NCBI RefSeq assembly: GCF_023148685.1
Contig: NZ_JAHXNL010000003.1
Location: 1 to 64,000, forward strand
DNA: 64,000 bases
Source: Georgenia sp. EYE_87
GTDB taxonomy: Bacteria; Actinomycetota; Actinomycetes; Actinomycetales; Actinomycetaceae
Reading direction: 5' to 3'
Shown here: in pieces, positions 37,623 to 46,707 of the stretch
How the letters are laid out: every line of letters starts with the position of its first letter
Numbering within the stretch: position 1 is the first letter of the stretch
Notes under the pieces: generated by a model
Database searches by the model: none
Seen by the model: the letters and a program-made list of their open reading frames with translations, nothing else
What the model was told of the DNA's origin: nothing
Translations under genes and position numbers: made by a program

Positions 37623-37802
37623 ACCTGGGGCGATCAAACTCCGCGCCTGTGCTGCGATGGTGCGGCAGAACGAGGCTGCCGGGGCTGGCCAGTATCTCGC
37701 TGTGCCTCTACAACCTGACGACGTTGTACTTCGACCTGAGTTTGGCCACCGTGTCGCTTCCCGGCGAAGTGCAGCGCGCTGACCTGGGGTGATGCGCTGG
37801 TG

Positions 37803-37824
37803 TTAGTGCGTTTTCACGCACTAA
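37803..37824 (+). terminator. Hairpin downstream of the defence operon
   Basis: A perfect 9-bp stem (37803-37811 with 37816-37824) and TTTC loop, 180 nt after the operon's last stop. It could end the transcript or mark an element boundary. Confidence 0.5.
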
Positions 37825-37887
37825 GGGGTCCTCTACTCTCGCCGTGTGGCCTGAGTTGGCTCACGGGTGGACGCACCGTCATCGGCC

Positions 37888-37946
37888 GGTCGATCACCCG
37901 CCGGACCGTCTCCTCGGCGTTGTTCTGCACGTGCCGCATGTACGCC
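37888..37946 (-). repeat. 59-bp fragment of a HyuB-type gene, second copy of 42594-42652
   Basis: 57 of 59 bases match 42594-42652 in the HyuA-HyuB gene. The minus frame still reads AYMRHVQNNAEETVRRVID. Sequence on either side is unrelated. It is a stranded piece of a related gene or the scar of a rearrangement, 4.6 kb from the full copy. Confidence 0.85.
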
Positions 37947-38040
37947 GAGATCATTCGGCACGCTCGACCGCGAAGAGCCACATTAGGGACGGAGACGCTA
38001 AGTTGCCTCAGTGGGCGAGAACCAGCACTCAGGGGGCGAA

Positions 38041-38370
38041 GTGGGCGATCAACGCGAGTGGTCATCTGAGCCGGACCCGGCGTTCGAAAGTGCGGCCGAG
38101 TCCTGGCGATGGGCGGAGGAGAAAGCGGAGGGCCACGTCTATTGGGTGAAGTCCGGTACGTGCCCAACATGCGGACACACCACCAGCAAACGCCTCTCCG
38201 GCGGCGTGTCGTACTTCCGCTCACGAAAGGCACTGCCCTGGCGGCGGAAGCGGGCGTCGTCCCGGAAAGTGCTAATCGCATGCGATTGTCGCATGTCGCA
38301 CCCTGGGCGTCCGGAAGGCGAGGGCCATGCCGGATGTGGCCAGGCAGCCTGGATTGCGAGACCGACATGA
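38041..38370 (+). CDS. Zinc-ribbon-like small protein
   Basis: A 109-residue protein with a Cys-rich core: TCPTCGH in the middle, then ACDCRMSHPGRPEGEGHAGCG near the end, seven Cys and His positions suited to one or two zinc sites. The N-terminal part is acidic with a WRWAEEKAEG helix. AGGGGG lies 4 nt before the GTG at 38041; another GTG at 38011 would add 10 residues. Its TGA overlaps the ATG of the membrane protein gene by 4 nt, so the two are coupled. No function is assigned; it may be the cytosolic partner of that protein. Confidence 0.65.
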   Translation: MGDQREWSSEPDPAFESAAESWRWAEEKAEGHVYWVKSGTCPTCGHTTSKRLSGGVSYFRSRKALPWRRKRASSRKVLIACDCRMSHPGRPEGEGHAGCGQAAWIARPT

Positions 38371-38951
38371 CCGTCACCGCGTCAACCCGGACCCACGTCA
38401 CGAGTGAGGATCTGCGTTGGGAGCGAGAGGCGGAAGACCTCCGGCACGGTGCCGTACTTCGTGTCCACTCCACGGCGTCCAAATGGCTTGCCGCTAGTGC
38501 ATCGATAACCGGCGTGGCTTCGGTCACCGGCCTCCTCAGCCCCGGCGCGCTCGCCGCGCTGGAGGAGACGACGCGTGACTGCGTTGTAGCATTGCTCGGC
38601 CTGGGTTTGCTCATGGCGTTCGCTGGTCTAGTGCTCGCAAGCTTGGCCAGCCAGGGCACGCCCCGCTCGATGGAAATTCTCGATGGCGTCGCATTGAGGA
38701 ACCACGTTCAGCGGCGCTCAAGCGTTGCCGCCAAGCAACTGCGCGTGTCGCGATTTGTGGTCGTTGCCTCCACGGTGATCCTAGCCGCGGCCGGACTCAT
38801 CGTCGCAATTACGCCGCCACAGCCCCCTAAACAGCTGTACCTGCTTGTGACGGACTCCGGGCGCGTTGCATGCGGTGAACTTAGCGACCTAGGTGCTGCT
38901 GGGAAGGGCACGGTTAACGTTCGCTCCCTCGCCCCCGTACCAGCCTGCTGA
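38367..38951 (+). CDS. Membrane protein coupled to the zinc-ribbon protein
   Basis: A 194-residue membrane protein, unrecognised. A charged N-terminal region (1-40) is followed by two hydrophobic segments (about 47-67 and 72-95), a basic cytoplasmic stretch (SVAAKQLRVSR), a third segment (VVASTVILAAAGLIVAI, about 130-148), and a short extracellular tail with two Cys residues. Two-gene units of a small cytosolic protein with a helical membrane protein are common in phage defence, where the membrane part acts as effector; that is only a suggestion. Confidence 0.65.
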   Translation: MTVTASTRTHVTSEDLRWEREAEDLRHGAVLRVHSTASKWLAASASITGVASVTGLLSPGALAALEETTRDCVVALLGLGLLMAFAGLVLASLASQGTPRSMEILDGVALRNHVQRRSSVAAKQLRVSRFVVVASTVILAAAGLIVAITPPQPPKQLYLLVTDSGRVACGELSDLGAAGKGTVNVRSLAPVPAC

Positions 38952-39088
38952 CGCAGTGCTAGGCGCGGAGGCCTTTAGTCAAGGGCCGGCAGTCAACCGA
39001 AGATCGATACCGACTCGCCGCGAGCTCGCACGCGGGCGCGCCACAGGTGTGCAAGGATGCGAACGTCAGGCTTGAGGAGGAGCGCACC

Positions 39089-39541
39089 ATGCCCGTACTA
39101 GCAGCGGCTAGAGCGGTTCCCCGGATCCAGTCCCGGCACACCCATCGATCGGACGTGCTCAGAGATGCATCGCGACTAACCGAAATCAGCAGAATCGCAG
39201 ATGACGCGCAACTCGCTCTCGTTGCGGTCCAGCACGGTCGGCCGACGCCGAATGATAAGGCGGCGCTCAATCGTGTCCTCGAATTGCTCAAAGCGCTCAA
39301 CACCTACGAGGCCGCCGCGCCCGAGTCGAGCGTTGCGTCGCGCATGCGAACAGCCGCGCCATGGCTTTTGGTCGAAGAAGTGGCGTCGGAAACTCATCGC
39401 CAACGGCAGTTGCTGCCAACACTCTTGCAGGAAGCCTTGACCGGAAGCGTGTCCGACGACCCAGAGAATTCCCTCTCGACCTTCCTGGAGCACCTCGCTG
39501 ACGCAGCATTGCGGTTGGCGACTGAGAAAATGCGATCCTGA
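39089..39541 (+). CDS. Small helical protein, first gene of protease/deaminase-like operon
   Basis: A 150-residue protein, predicted mostly helical, unrecognised. It opens MPVLAAARAVPRIQS and later carries a Leu-rich stretch (NRVLELLKALNTYEAA) that could form a coiled coil. GAGGAG lies 6 nt before the ATG at 39089. The next gene starts 6 nt after its stop, so they are probably one transcript. It may be an adaptor or substrate for the metalloprotease downstream. Confidence 0.6.
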   Translation: MPVLAAARAVPRIQSRHTHRSDVLRDASRLTEISRIADDAQLALVAVQHGRPTPNDKAALNRVLELLKALNTYEAAAPESSVASRMRTAAPWLLVEEVASETHRQRQLLPTLLQEALTGSVSDDPENSLSTFLEHLADAALRLATEKMRS

Positions 39542-39547
39542 CACTAA

Positions 39548-40822
39548 GTGTTCCCAATAGCACTGGACCACATCCGAATCATCGTGCAGTCGCGCGCCGA
39601 TGAACTTGACGGAATGCTGGATTCCACGAGAGCCAAACAAGACAGTGCGCACGTACGGCTGTTCAAGCGCCAAGCGGCAATAATCAGGTCGCGCCTTAAT
39701 GGCATCCCCACGGTTCCGCAAGAAACACACGGGATGAAGGTTGCTTTCCGCGAACTTCACCGCCTCTTGAACGAGTTGGACACACTTCATGAGACGTTCA
39801 GTACTTACCGGGAAGATCTGAACTCGGCACATCCGGTTGGCCTTCTCTACTTAGCCCGATCAGTTGTGCACGACCTCGCTGAAGCGCCGTTGGATGTCCG
39901 CACCGAGATTTTGATACACACTGACGCTGCCCGAAATTACTCCGTACAGAATCTTGCAGAATTGTTTGCGGACGGCTTCGAAGTTCCGTTAATAAGCCCA
40001 GCGGGTACTGACCGGCTCGTTGACGGGGAGATGCCAATTGTTCTCGGCGTCCCCGCCTTCGACCCCTATAATGCTTTCCTAGCACCAATCCTGGCCCACG
40101 AGGTCGCGCACTTAGCAACCGATATTAGTCTATTGGCCCTATTGGAAGAACAACTCGGGCAGGTCCCGTCGACGGCGCTACTCTCGGACGAAGTCGACAG
40201 TCGGGGAGTTCGCTCAGCGAATGCCCGTCTCTGGCGGTGGCTCGAGGAGATCCTATGCGACAGTCTTGCGGCATGGGCGACCGGACCGTCGTGGCTATTC
40301 GCCCTCGCTGCATTCCTTCCTGTCCCCAGCTCTGCCGCTGACGAGCATCATCCGTCGGCAAACGTACGCACGGCCTGGGCCTGGCGAGCGCTTAAGCGTT
40401 GGGGCTGGGAGGACTTCATGCGGGCGAAGTTTCCCGAGTTTGTTGAGTTTGTATCGGGAATTGCCCTTGAGGATGCTCCCGATGACGATAGCCCATTGAA
40501 TGACCGTCTCTGGAAGTCCTTCGACGCCGTGATGAAGGTCGTCGAGAGCAGCGAAGCGCCTCGCCTGGATCCAACCGAATACGAAGCAACCGAAAAGCAG
40601 CACGGGTTGCAGGTGTCGTTCGAGCGTTCGTACATGCCGCCGGGGTTGGCGGCCGATCCGCCTGGTGCCTGGACGCTACTGCTCGCGGCATGGGTTGCGT
40701 GCGCGGAGAATTCAGGAATTGAGTACGTCGCAAGGACTGTGGCGAATCAACCATACAATCAATTTTTGATAAAGTCCTTCGAGCTGTCTGGCATTGCGCG
40801 AATATGGCGGACATTACCATGA
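39548..40822 (+). CDS. HExxH zinc metalloprotease-like protein
   Basis: A 424-residue protein with a zincin signature: LAHEVAHLATD with HExxH at residues 184-188, and a third-ligand candidate in LEEILCDSLAAW (E234xxxD238), as in gluzincins. No signal peptide is present, so it should act in the cytoplasm. The first 150 residues are helical; after the active site comes a long region containing several Trp residues. It starts with GTG at 39548 without a clear Shine-Dalgarno. Its TGA overlaps the ATG of the dCTP-deaminase-like gene by 4 nt. Cytoplasmic HExxH proteins in defence islands often cleave a repressor or toxin partner; that role here is inferred. Confidence 0.72.
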   Translation: MFPIALDHIRIIVQSRADELDGMLDSTRAKQDSAHVRLFKRQAAIIRSRLNGIPTVPQETHGMKVAFRELHRLLNELDTLHETFSTYREDLNSAHPVGLLYLARSVVHDLAEAPLDVRTEILIHTDAARNYSVQNLAELFADGFEVPLISPAGTDRLVDGEMPIVLGVPAFDPYNAFLAPILAHEVAHLATDISLLALLEEQLGQVPSTALLSDEVDSRGVRSANARLWRWLEEILCDSLAAWATGPSWLFALAAFLPVPSSAADEHHPSANVRTAWAWRALKRWGWEDFMRAKFPEFVEFVSGIALEDAPDDDSPLNDRLWKSFDAVMKVVESSEAPRLDPTEYEATEKQHGLQVSFERSYMPPGLAADPPGAWTLLLAAWVACAENSGIEYVARTVANQPYNQFLIKSFELSGIARIWRTLP

Positions 40823-41514
40823 CTATCCTAACAAGTGCTATGATTAAGAGCGCGCTTTCGGCCGAGACAATAGAAGACCGCTTAATCGTGACTCCGCTAC
40901 TCGAGCCTGACACGCAGATCGGACCTTCGAGCGTAGATCTTCGTTTAGGCACGGAGATCGTTGAGATGGATCGATACAACCGCTCAGCAAGCGACCCGAG
41001 GGCGGAGGATCCGCTGACACCGGTTCAGCGACGTGTAGTTGTGCCGCTCGGTCAGCGGATCGCCCTCCATCCCGGTCAGTTCCTGCTGGCTAGCACGCTC
41101 GAGTTTGTCCGTCTCCCGGCTTTCCTCGTGGGCCAGGTCCACGGAAGGTCGTCCTGGGGTCGTCTTGGGGTCCAGGTGGCAACCGCGGCCGCTGTACAAG
41201 CAGGTTACGCTGGCATGATCACCTTGCAGCTCACCAACGTCGCGACAGTTCCGGTGCATCTATACCCTGGGATGCGGCTCGCACAATTGTTCCTTTGGTG
41301 GGCAAATGAGCCTGCACCTACACCGTACGAGTCCGGCCGGGCGAAGTACCGATACCCCCTCGGTCCGCAAGAAAGCCAGATCCCTGCTGAGCGGGGAGAA
41401 CTCGCGAAGTTCGAGGAATTGGGACGCCGTCTTGGTTCGGCACAGCGGCGAAACGTCGGAGCGCCCGACAAAGAACCGGACGGGTTGCTCGACGAGCAGG
41501 GCGCTCCACTATAA
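40819..41514 (+). CDS. dCTP deaminase/dUTPase-fold protein with altered active site
   Basis: A 231-residue protein of the trimeric dCTP deaminase/dUTPase family. Motifs seen are IGPSSVDLRLG near 34, HPGQFLLAST, GRSSWGRLG at about 109-117 and the YPGMRLAQLFLW loop. With this start, Ser111 and Arg115 fall at the same numbers as catalytic residues of E. coli Dcd. The essential Glu138 of Dcd is replaced by Gln137 (ITLQLTN where deaminases have LEL), which should prevent deamination. A C-terminal tail of about 45 residues is extra. ATG at 40819 overlaps the protease stop; an ATG at 40804 is possible. It may bind nucleotides as a sensor or be a dUTPase-like enzyme. Confidence 0.78.
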   Translation: MTILTSAMIKSALSAETIEDRLIVTPLLEPDTQIGPSSVDLRLGTEIVEMDRYNRSASDPRAEDPLTPVQRRVVVPLGQRIALHPGQFLLASTLEFVRLPAFLVGQVHGRSSWGRLGVQVATAAAVQAGYAGMITLQLTNVATVPVHLYPGMRLAQLFLWWANEPAPTPYESGRAKYRYPLGPQESQIPAERGELAKFEELGRRLGSAQRRNVGAPDKEPDGLLDEQGAPL

Positions 41515-41757
41515 GGACGGCTTTCGCAAATATGGCATCACCACCGGGTGTGGCATCGCCTCGAAACGGCCTCGCGAGTTTTCAAACTTCAACGATTCGT
41601 CCGAAGCATGTGGCGAGTCCTATCTTCCGATGATTAGCGCTGGCCACTCCCCAAGGCGCGCGCTGCCACGCACGATTGCCACCCCAACGCATCTGCGTCA
41701 GCAAGCGACGAAGTGAATGAACCCCTTCGCAAGCCGTAATCGCTGCCCTCCTTCCAC

Positions 41758-44700
41758 TTACACTTCTGGCGCATAACCTCCTCCGCCAGGCGTCTCAACC
41801 AAGAGCACGTCCCCGGCCCAGACCTCGGCCACGTCGCTCCCACCTAGCTGAACCACGCCGCCGTCGGCCCGCTCGGTCGAGTTCCGCCCAAGCGCACCGG
41901 GTTGGCCACCGGCCATGCCGTACGGCGGCACCCGCCGGTGGTTGGTCAGCAGGCTGACGGTCATCGGCTCGCGGAAGCGGATCCGCCGCACCCCGCCGTC
42001 GCCGCCGCGCCACCGGCCCGCTCCCCCGCTGCCGCGGCGGATCGCGTGGGACTCGAGCAGCACGGGCAGGCGCCACTCCAGCACCTCGGGGTCGGTCAGC
42101 CGGGAGTTCGTCATGTGCGTCTGCACCACGTCGGTCCCGTCGAACCCCGGCCCGGCGCCCGACCCCGACGCCACCGTCTCGTAGTACTGGTGCCGTTCGT
42201 TGCCGAACGTCACGTTGTTCATCGTCCCGGACCCCTCGGCCATCACCCCGAGCGCCGCGTACAGCGCCCCGGTGACCGCCTGGGAGGTCTCGACGTTCCC
42301 GCCGACCACCGCCGCCGGGTACTCCGGCGCCAGAATGGACGGCTCCGGCAGCACGATCCGCAGCGGCCGCAGGCACCCGTCGTTGAGCGGGATGTCCGCG
42401 TCCACGAGAGTGCGGAACACGTACAGCACCGCCGCCGTCGTTACCGCGGAGGGGGCGTTGAGGTTTGTGCCCAGCTGGCCGGAGGTGCCGGTGAAGTCGA
42501 TCGTCGCCGACCGCGCCTCCCGGTCCACCGCCATCCGCACCCGGATGTGCGCGCCGGCGTCGGTCTCGTAGTCGTACGCGCCGTCGTCGAGCAGGTCGAT
42601 CACCCGCCGGACCGCCTCCTCGGCGTTGTCCTGCACGTGCCGCATGTACGCCTGCACCACGTCGAGCCCGAAGTGGTCGATCATCGCCCGCACCTCGTGC
42701 ACGCCCTTGGCGTTGGCGGCCACCTGGGCGCGCAGGTCGGCGAGGTTGGTGGCGGGGTCGCGCGACGGGTACGGCCCACCGGTCAGCAGCGCCTCGGTCT
42801 CCGCCTCGCGGAACCGCCCACCGTCGACGAGGAGCCAGTTGTCGAACAGCACGCCCTCCTCCTCGAGCGTGGTGGAGAACGCCGGCATGGAGCCGGGCGT
42901 GAGCCCGCCGATCTCGGCGTGGTGCCCGCGGGAGGCGACGAAGAAGAGCACCCGGGCGCCGTCGTCGTCGAAGACCGGCGTGACCACGGTGACGTCGGGC
43001 AGGTGGGTGCCGCCGTGGTACGGGTCGTTCACCGCGTACACCTGCCCGGGGCGGATCTCCTCCCCGCGGCGGCGGATGACCTCCTGCACCGTCGCGCCCA
43101 TCGAGCCCAGGTGCACCGGCATGTGCGGAGCGTTGGCGATGAGGTGCCCGCCGACGTCGAACAGGGCGCAGGAGAAGTTCAGCCGCTCCTTGATGTTGAC
43201 CGACTGCGCGGTCGACTCCAGCCGGGCGCCCATCTGCTCGGCGACCGACATGAACAGGTTGTTGAAGATCTCCAGCAGCACCGGGTCCGCCGCGGTGGTC
43301 GCCGAGGGCCGCTCCCGCTCCCCCGTGCGGTCCAGCCGCAGGGCGCCGTCGGGCAGGACGACGGCGGACCAGCGGTCCTCGACCACCGTCGTGGCGTTGG
43401 CCTCGGCCACGATCACCGGGCCGTTCACCGCGGTCCCGGCGGGCAGGTGCTCCCGACGGCGCAGCGGGACCTTCCGGGCCCGCCCGCCGAGGTGGACGGT
43501 CACCTCGGCTCCGCCGTCGTCCCCCTCCTCGGCCGCGACGGCCACGGCCGGGCGCGGCGCGCGGGCGACCACCTCGACGGAGACCGCCTCGACGACGAGC
43601 GGGCGGTCCATGAGGAAGGAGTAGGTGCGCAGGTACGCGCCCTCGAACTCCCCGCGCATCGCGGCCGGGTCGGCGAGGAGCACCTGGACGGCGGTGTCGG
43701 TGCGCTCGTAGCGCAGGTGCGCGCGGCGCACCACGTCGATGTCCGTGCCGCGGGAGGCGGCGCCGTCGTCCAGCTCGGTGCGGGCGGCGGCCTCGAGCTC
43801 GGCAGCGACGGCCTCGAGGCGGGGCACGACGGCGTCGTCGAGCTCGGCCTCGACGGACTGCTCGCGCATGGCGGTGACGTCGGCCAGGCCCATGCCCAGC
43901 GCCGAGAGCACGCCGGCGAGGGGCGGGACGAGGACGGTGCGGACGCCGAGGGCGTCGGCGACGGCGCAGGCGTGCTGACCGCCGGCGCCGCCGAAGGTGG
44001 TCAGGGCGTAGGTGGTGACGTCGTGCCCCTTGGCGACGGAGATCTTCTTGACCGCGTTCGCCATGTTGGCGACGGCGACCGCGAGGAAGCCCTCGGCCAC
44101 CTCCTCGGGTGTGCGGTCGTCGCCGGTCAGCTCGCGCATACGAGCGGCGAGCTCGGCGAAGCGGTCCCGGACGACGTCGGCGTCGAGCGGCTCGTCGCCG
44201 TTGGGCCCGAAGACGGCCGGGAAGTGCGCGGGCTGGATGCGGCCGAGCATGACGTTGGCGTCGGTGACGGTCAGCGGTCCGCCGCGGCGGTAGCAGGCGG
44301 GGCCGGGGTCGGCGCCGGCGGAGTCGGGGCCGACGACGTAGCGGTCGCCGTCGACGTGCAGGACCGACCCGCCGCCCGCCGCGACGGTGTGGATGGCGAG
44401 CATCGGGGCGCGCAGCCGCACGCCGGCGATCTCGGTGTGGAAGACGCGCTCGAGCTCGCCGGCGTGGTGGGAGACGTCGGTGGAGGTGCCGCCCATGTCG
44501 AACCCGATGACGTGGTCGAGGCCGGCGGCCGCGGACATCTCCGCCATGCCGACGATGCCGCCGGCGGGGCCGGAGAGGATCGCGTCCTTGCCGCGGAAGT
44601 GGCGGGCCTCGGTCAGGCCGCCGTTGGACTGCATGAACAGCAGCCGCACGCCGGGTAGCTCGGCGGCCACCTGGTCCACGTAGCGGCGCAGGATCGGGCT

Positions 44701-45337
44701 GAGGTAGGCGTCCACCACGGTGGTGTCGCCGCGCGGGACCACCTTCATCAGCGGGCTGACCTCGGCGGAGAGGGAGACCTGGCCGAAGCCGAGCCGGCGG
44801 GCGAGCTCGCCGACGGCCCGCTCGTGCGCCGGGTAGAGGTGGCTGTGCAGGCAGACGACGGCGACGGCGTCGATGCCGTCATCCTTGGCGCGGCGGAGCG
44901 CGGGCTCGAGCGCGGCGAGGTCGGGCTCGGTGAGCACCTCGCCCTGGGCGGTGACGCGCTCATCGACCTCGACGACCCGCGCGTAGAGCATCTCGGGCAG
45001 GACGATGTGCCGGTCGAAGATGCGCGGGCGCTCCTGGTAGCCGATGCGCAGGGCGTCCGCGAAGCCCCTGGTGATGACGAGGAGAGTGGGCTCGCCCGTG
45101 CGCTCGAGGAGGGCGTTGGTGGCGACGGTGGTGCCCATGCGGACGACGTCGATCCGCCCGGTGGGGACCGGTGCGCCGGGCGCGACGCCGAGGAGGTGGC
45201 GGATGCACGGCGGCGTCGCGGTAGCGGGCCGGGTCCTCGGAGAGCAGCTTGTGGGTGACCAGGGTGCCGTCCGGGCGGCGCGCGACGACGTCCGTGAACG
45301 TGCCGCCACGGTCGATCCAGAACTGCCAGCCGGTCAT
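41758..45337 (-). pseudogene. HyuA-HyuB fused hydantoinase/5-oxoprolinase, frameshifted
   Basis: A gene of about 1,190 codons fusing ATP-dependent HyuA and HyuB units, as in 5-oxoprolinase and N-methylhydantoinase. From the ATG ending at 45337 the first 42 codons ([26 protein letters not shown]) are in one frame. Near 45205 about five bases appear to be missing between the DAAVH and IRHLLG segments, and the rest runs in another frame with no further stop to 41758. HyuA shows [12 protein letters not shown] and GPACYRRGG; HyuB shows [12 protein letters not shown] and [13 protein letters not shown]. Only the N-terminal frameshift breaks it. It is either a fresh pseudogene, a sequencing error, or reinitiates downstream with loss of the first domain. 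Confidence 0.82.
42594..42652 (-). repeat. HyuB segment duplicated at 37888-37946
   Basis: The resident copy of the 59-bp near-identical repeat (57/59), inside the HyuB part of the gene. Confidence 0.85.
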
Positions 45338-45535
45338 GGTGTGGACCCTAGCCAGTCGGGCGGGATTGCCCTCGAGAGCTGGGCCGATAGTCCCTGGCGG
45401 AGCCCTCCGTCGCGCGAAAGGATGGTGACGAAACACCCCAAAGCGGCGCATATGGGGTCCCGCACAGGCAGCCGGCCCGGGGGACGGCGCCCGCCCCTCC
45501 TCCCGCGGGCAACTTCGCCGCAGAGAGATGCCGAG

Positions 45536-46117
45536 ATGGCAACCGTGAGTGCCTTCACGGAGAAGAACCTGAACGCCCAGGGTTTTGACTACCTCGACCA
45601 GGAGGCCAAGGCCCGCTACGCGTTGCCGCTGCGGTTCACGCCAGCGGTGTGCATCATCCTGCTCTCGATCGGGCTGGCCCTGCAGTCTCCCGTCTGGCTG
45701 GCGCTGCTGGTGCCGATCGGTCTCAGCGGTGCCCTGCTCCCCAGGGGCATGGTCATCGACGTCCTCTACAACGTCGGCGTCCGTCACCTGTTCGGCGCCC
45801 CGAAGCTGCCGCCCACGCCGGCGCCCAGGCGGTTCTCCTACCTCATCTCCACCACGCTGACGGCGGGTGCGGCCCTGTCCTTCCAGTTCGGGCTGCCCGT
45901 GCTGGGGTTCGTTCTTGGCGGGGCAGTCATCGTCGGCGCGACGATCCTGGCCACGACGCTCTGGTGCCTCGGGTCGTGGATCTACTGGAAGATCTTCGGC
46001 GGCGGCGGGGCGCCTTCGGCCCGGTCGCGCAGGTTGAGCAGCATCTTGCGCATCATCCAGATGTCGCCGAACTCCAGCAGCACGGAGAAGGCGATGGCCG
46101 GGGAGAACCACCGGTAG
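45536..46117 (+). CDS. DUF4395 family membrane protein
   Basis: A 193-residue DUF4395 protein. A short soluble N terminus ([14 protein letters not shown]) leads to about four membrane segments in two pairs (45-75 and 105-150), with [19 protein letters not shown] in the loop between them. DUF4395 members often accompany thiosulfate sulfurtransferases or thioredoxins; none is adjacent here. The family usually ends soon after WKIFG. This copy runs another 37 residues, overlapping the convergent gene by 136 nt, so its original stop was probably lost in a rearrangement. GAGAG lies about 9 nt upstream of the ATG. Confidence 0.78.
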   Translation: MATVSAFTEKNLNAQGFDYLDQEAKARYALPLRFTPAVCIILLSIGLALQSPVWLALLVPIGLSGALLPRGMVIDVLYNVGVRHLFGAPKLPPTPAPRRFSYLISTTLTAGAALSFQFGLPVLGFVLGGAVIVGATILATTLWCLGSWIYWKIFGGGGAPSARSRRLSSILRIIQMSPNSSSTEKAMAGENHR

Positions 46118-46608
46118 CGGGACCGCACCCGGGTGATCAGCCGGGTCGAGCCGTCCGGCCGGGGGTCGAGCTGCCACGTCCACGTGGTGTCCCCCGGCGT
46201 GCCCCAGATCATGGACGACGGCGGATCCATCGCGTGGACCCGCATGCCGTGCCTCCCGTCCGGGCTCATCGGGACGACGTCGCCCACGGCGAGGTGCTGC
46301 AGCTCGGGGACGATGCGCCGGGCGCTGGGGCGGCCGAGGTTGTCGAGGAGGTCGTAGCTGTACCAGCCGGCGCGGGTCACCCCGGCCTGGACCAGCCACG
46401 GCCAGATCCGCTCCGGCGGTGCGGCCACGGTGACCGCCCGCGTGGCGTTGAAGGTCGGCGCCGGGACGAGCTCGTCGCCGGGCAGGGCCCGGGCGACCTC
46501 GTCCGGGGTCGCGCCCCAGGTGAGCTGCCAGGGCCGGAGGTACCGGGCGTAGAGGACCGCCGCCCCGACGGCGGCAGCAACGAGGGTCGGGCGCGTGCGT
46601 GGCCTCAC
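45982..46608 (-). CDS. SRPBCC-fold (START/polyketide cyclase-like) protein
   Basis: A 208-residue protein. A short N-terminal hydrophobic segment (about 8-22) may anchor it. Then comes an SRPBCC ligand-binding fold beginning [22 protein letters not shown], the usual opening strand and helix, and ending with a long helix ([18 protein letters not shown]). Such proteins bind hydrophobic ligands. It starts with GTG. Its 3' end overlaps the convergent DUF4395 gene. Confidence 0.78.
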   Translation of the reverse strand: MRPRTRPTLVAAAVGAAVLYARYLRPWQLTWGATPDEVARALPGDELVPAPTFNATRAVTVAAPPERIWPWLVQAGVTRAGWYSYDLLDNLGRPSARRIVPELQHLAVGDVVPMSPDGRHGMRVHAMDPPSSMIWGTPGDTTWTWQLDPRPDGSTRLITRVRSRYRWFSPAIAFSVLLEFGDIWMMRKMLLNLRDRAEGAPPPPKIFQ

Positions 46609-46707
46609 GACGCCAGCCTTCGGGCGCGACGGGCACGGGGCAAGGACCGAAGGTCCCCGGCGTCCGTCCTCAGACGCTGGGGTCGCCGGGCTGAGCGGTT
46701 GCCGCGG

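Noticed and set aside
41902-44658. Open frame of over 900 codons antisense to HyuA-HyuB
   Set aside because: Typical GC-rich mirror frame; His/Arg/Val-rich without domains.
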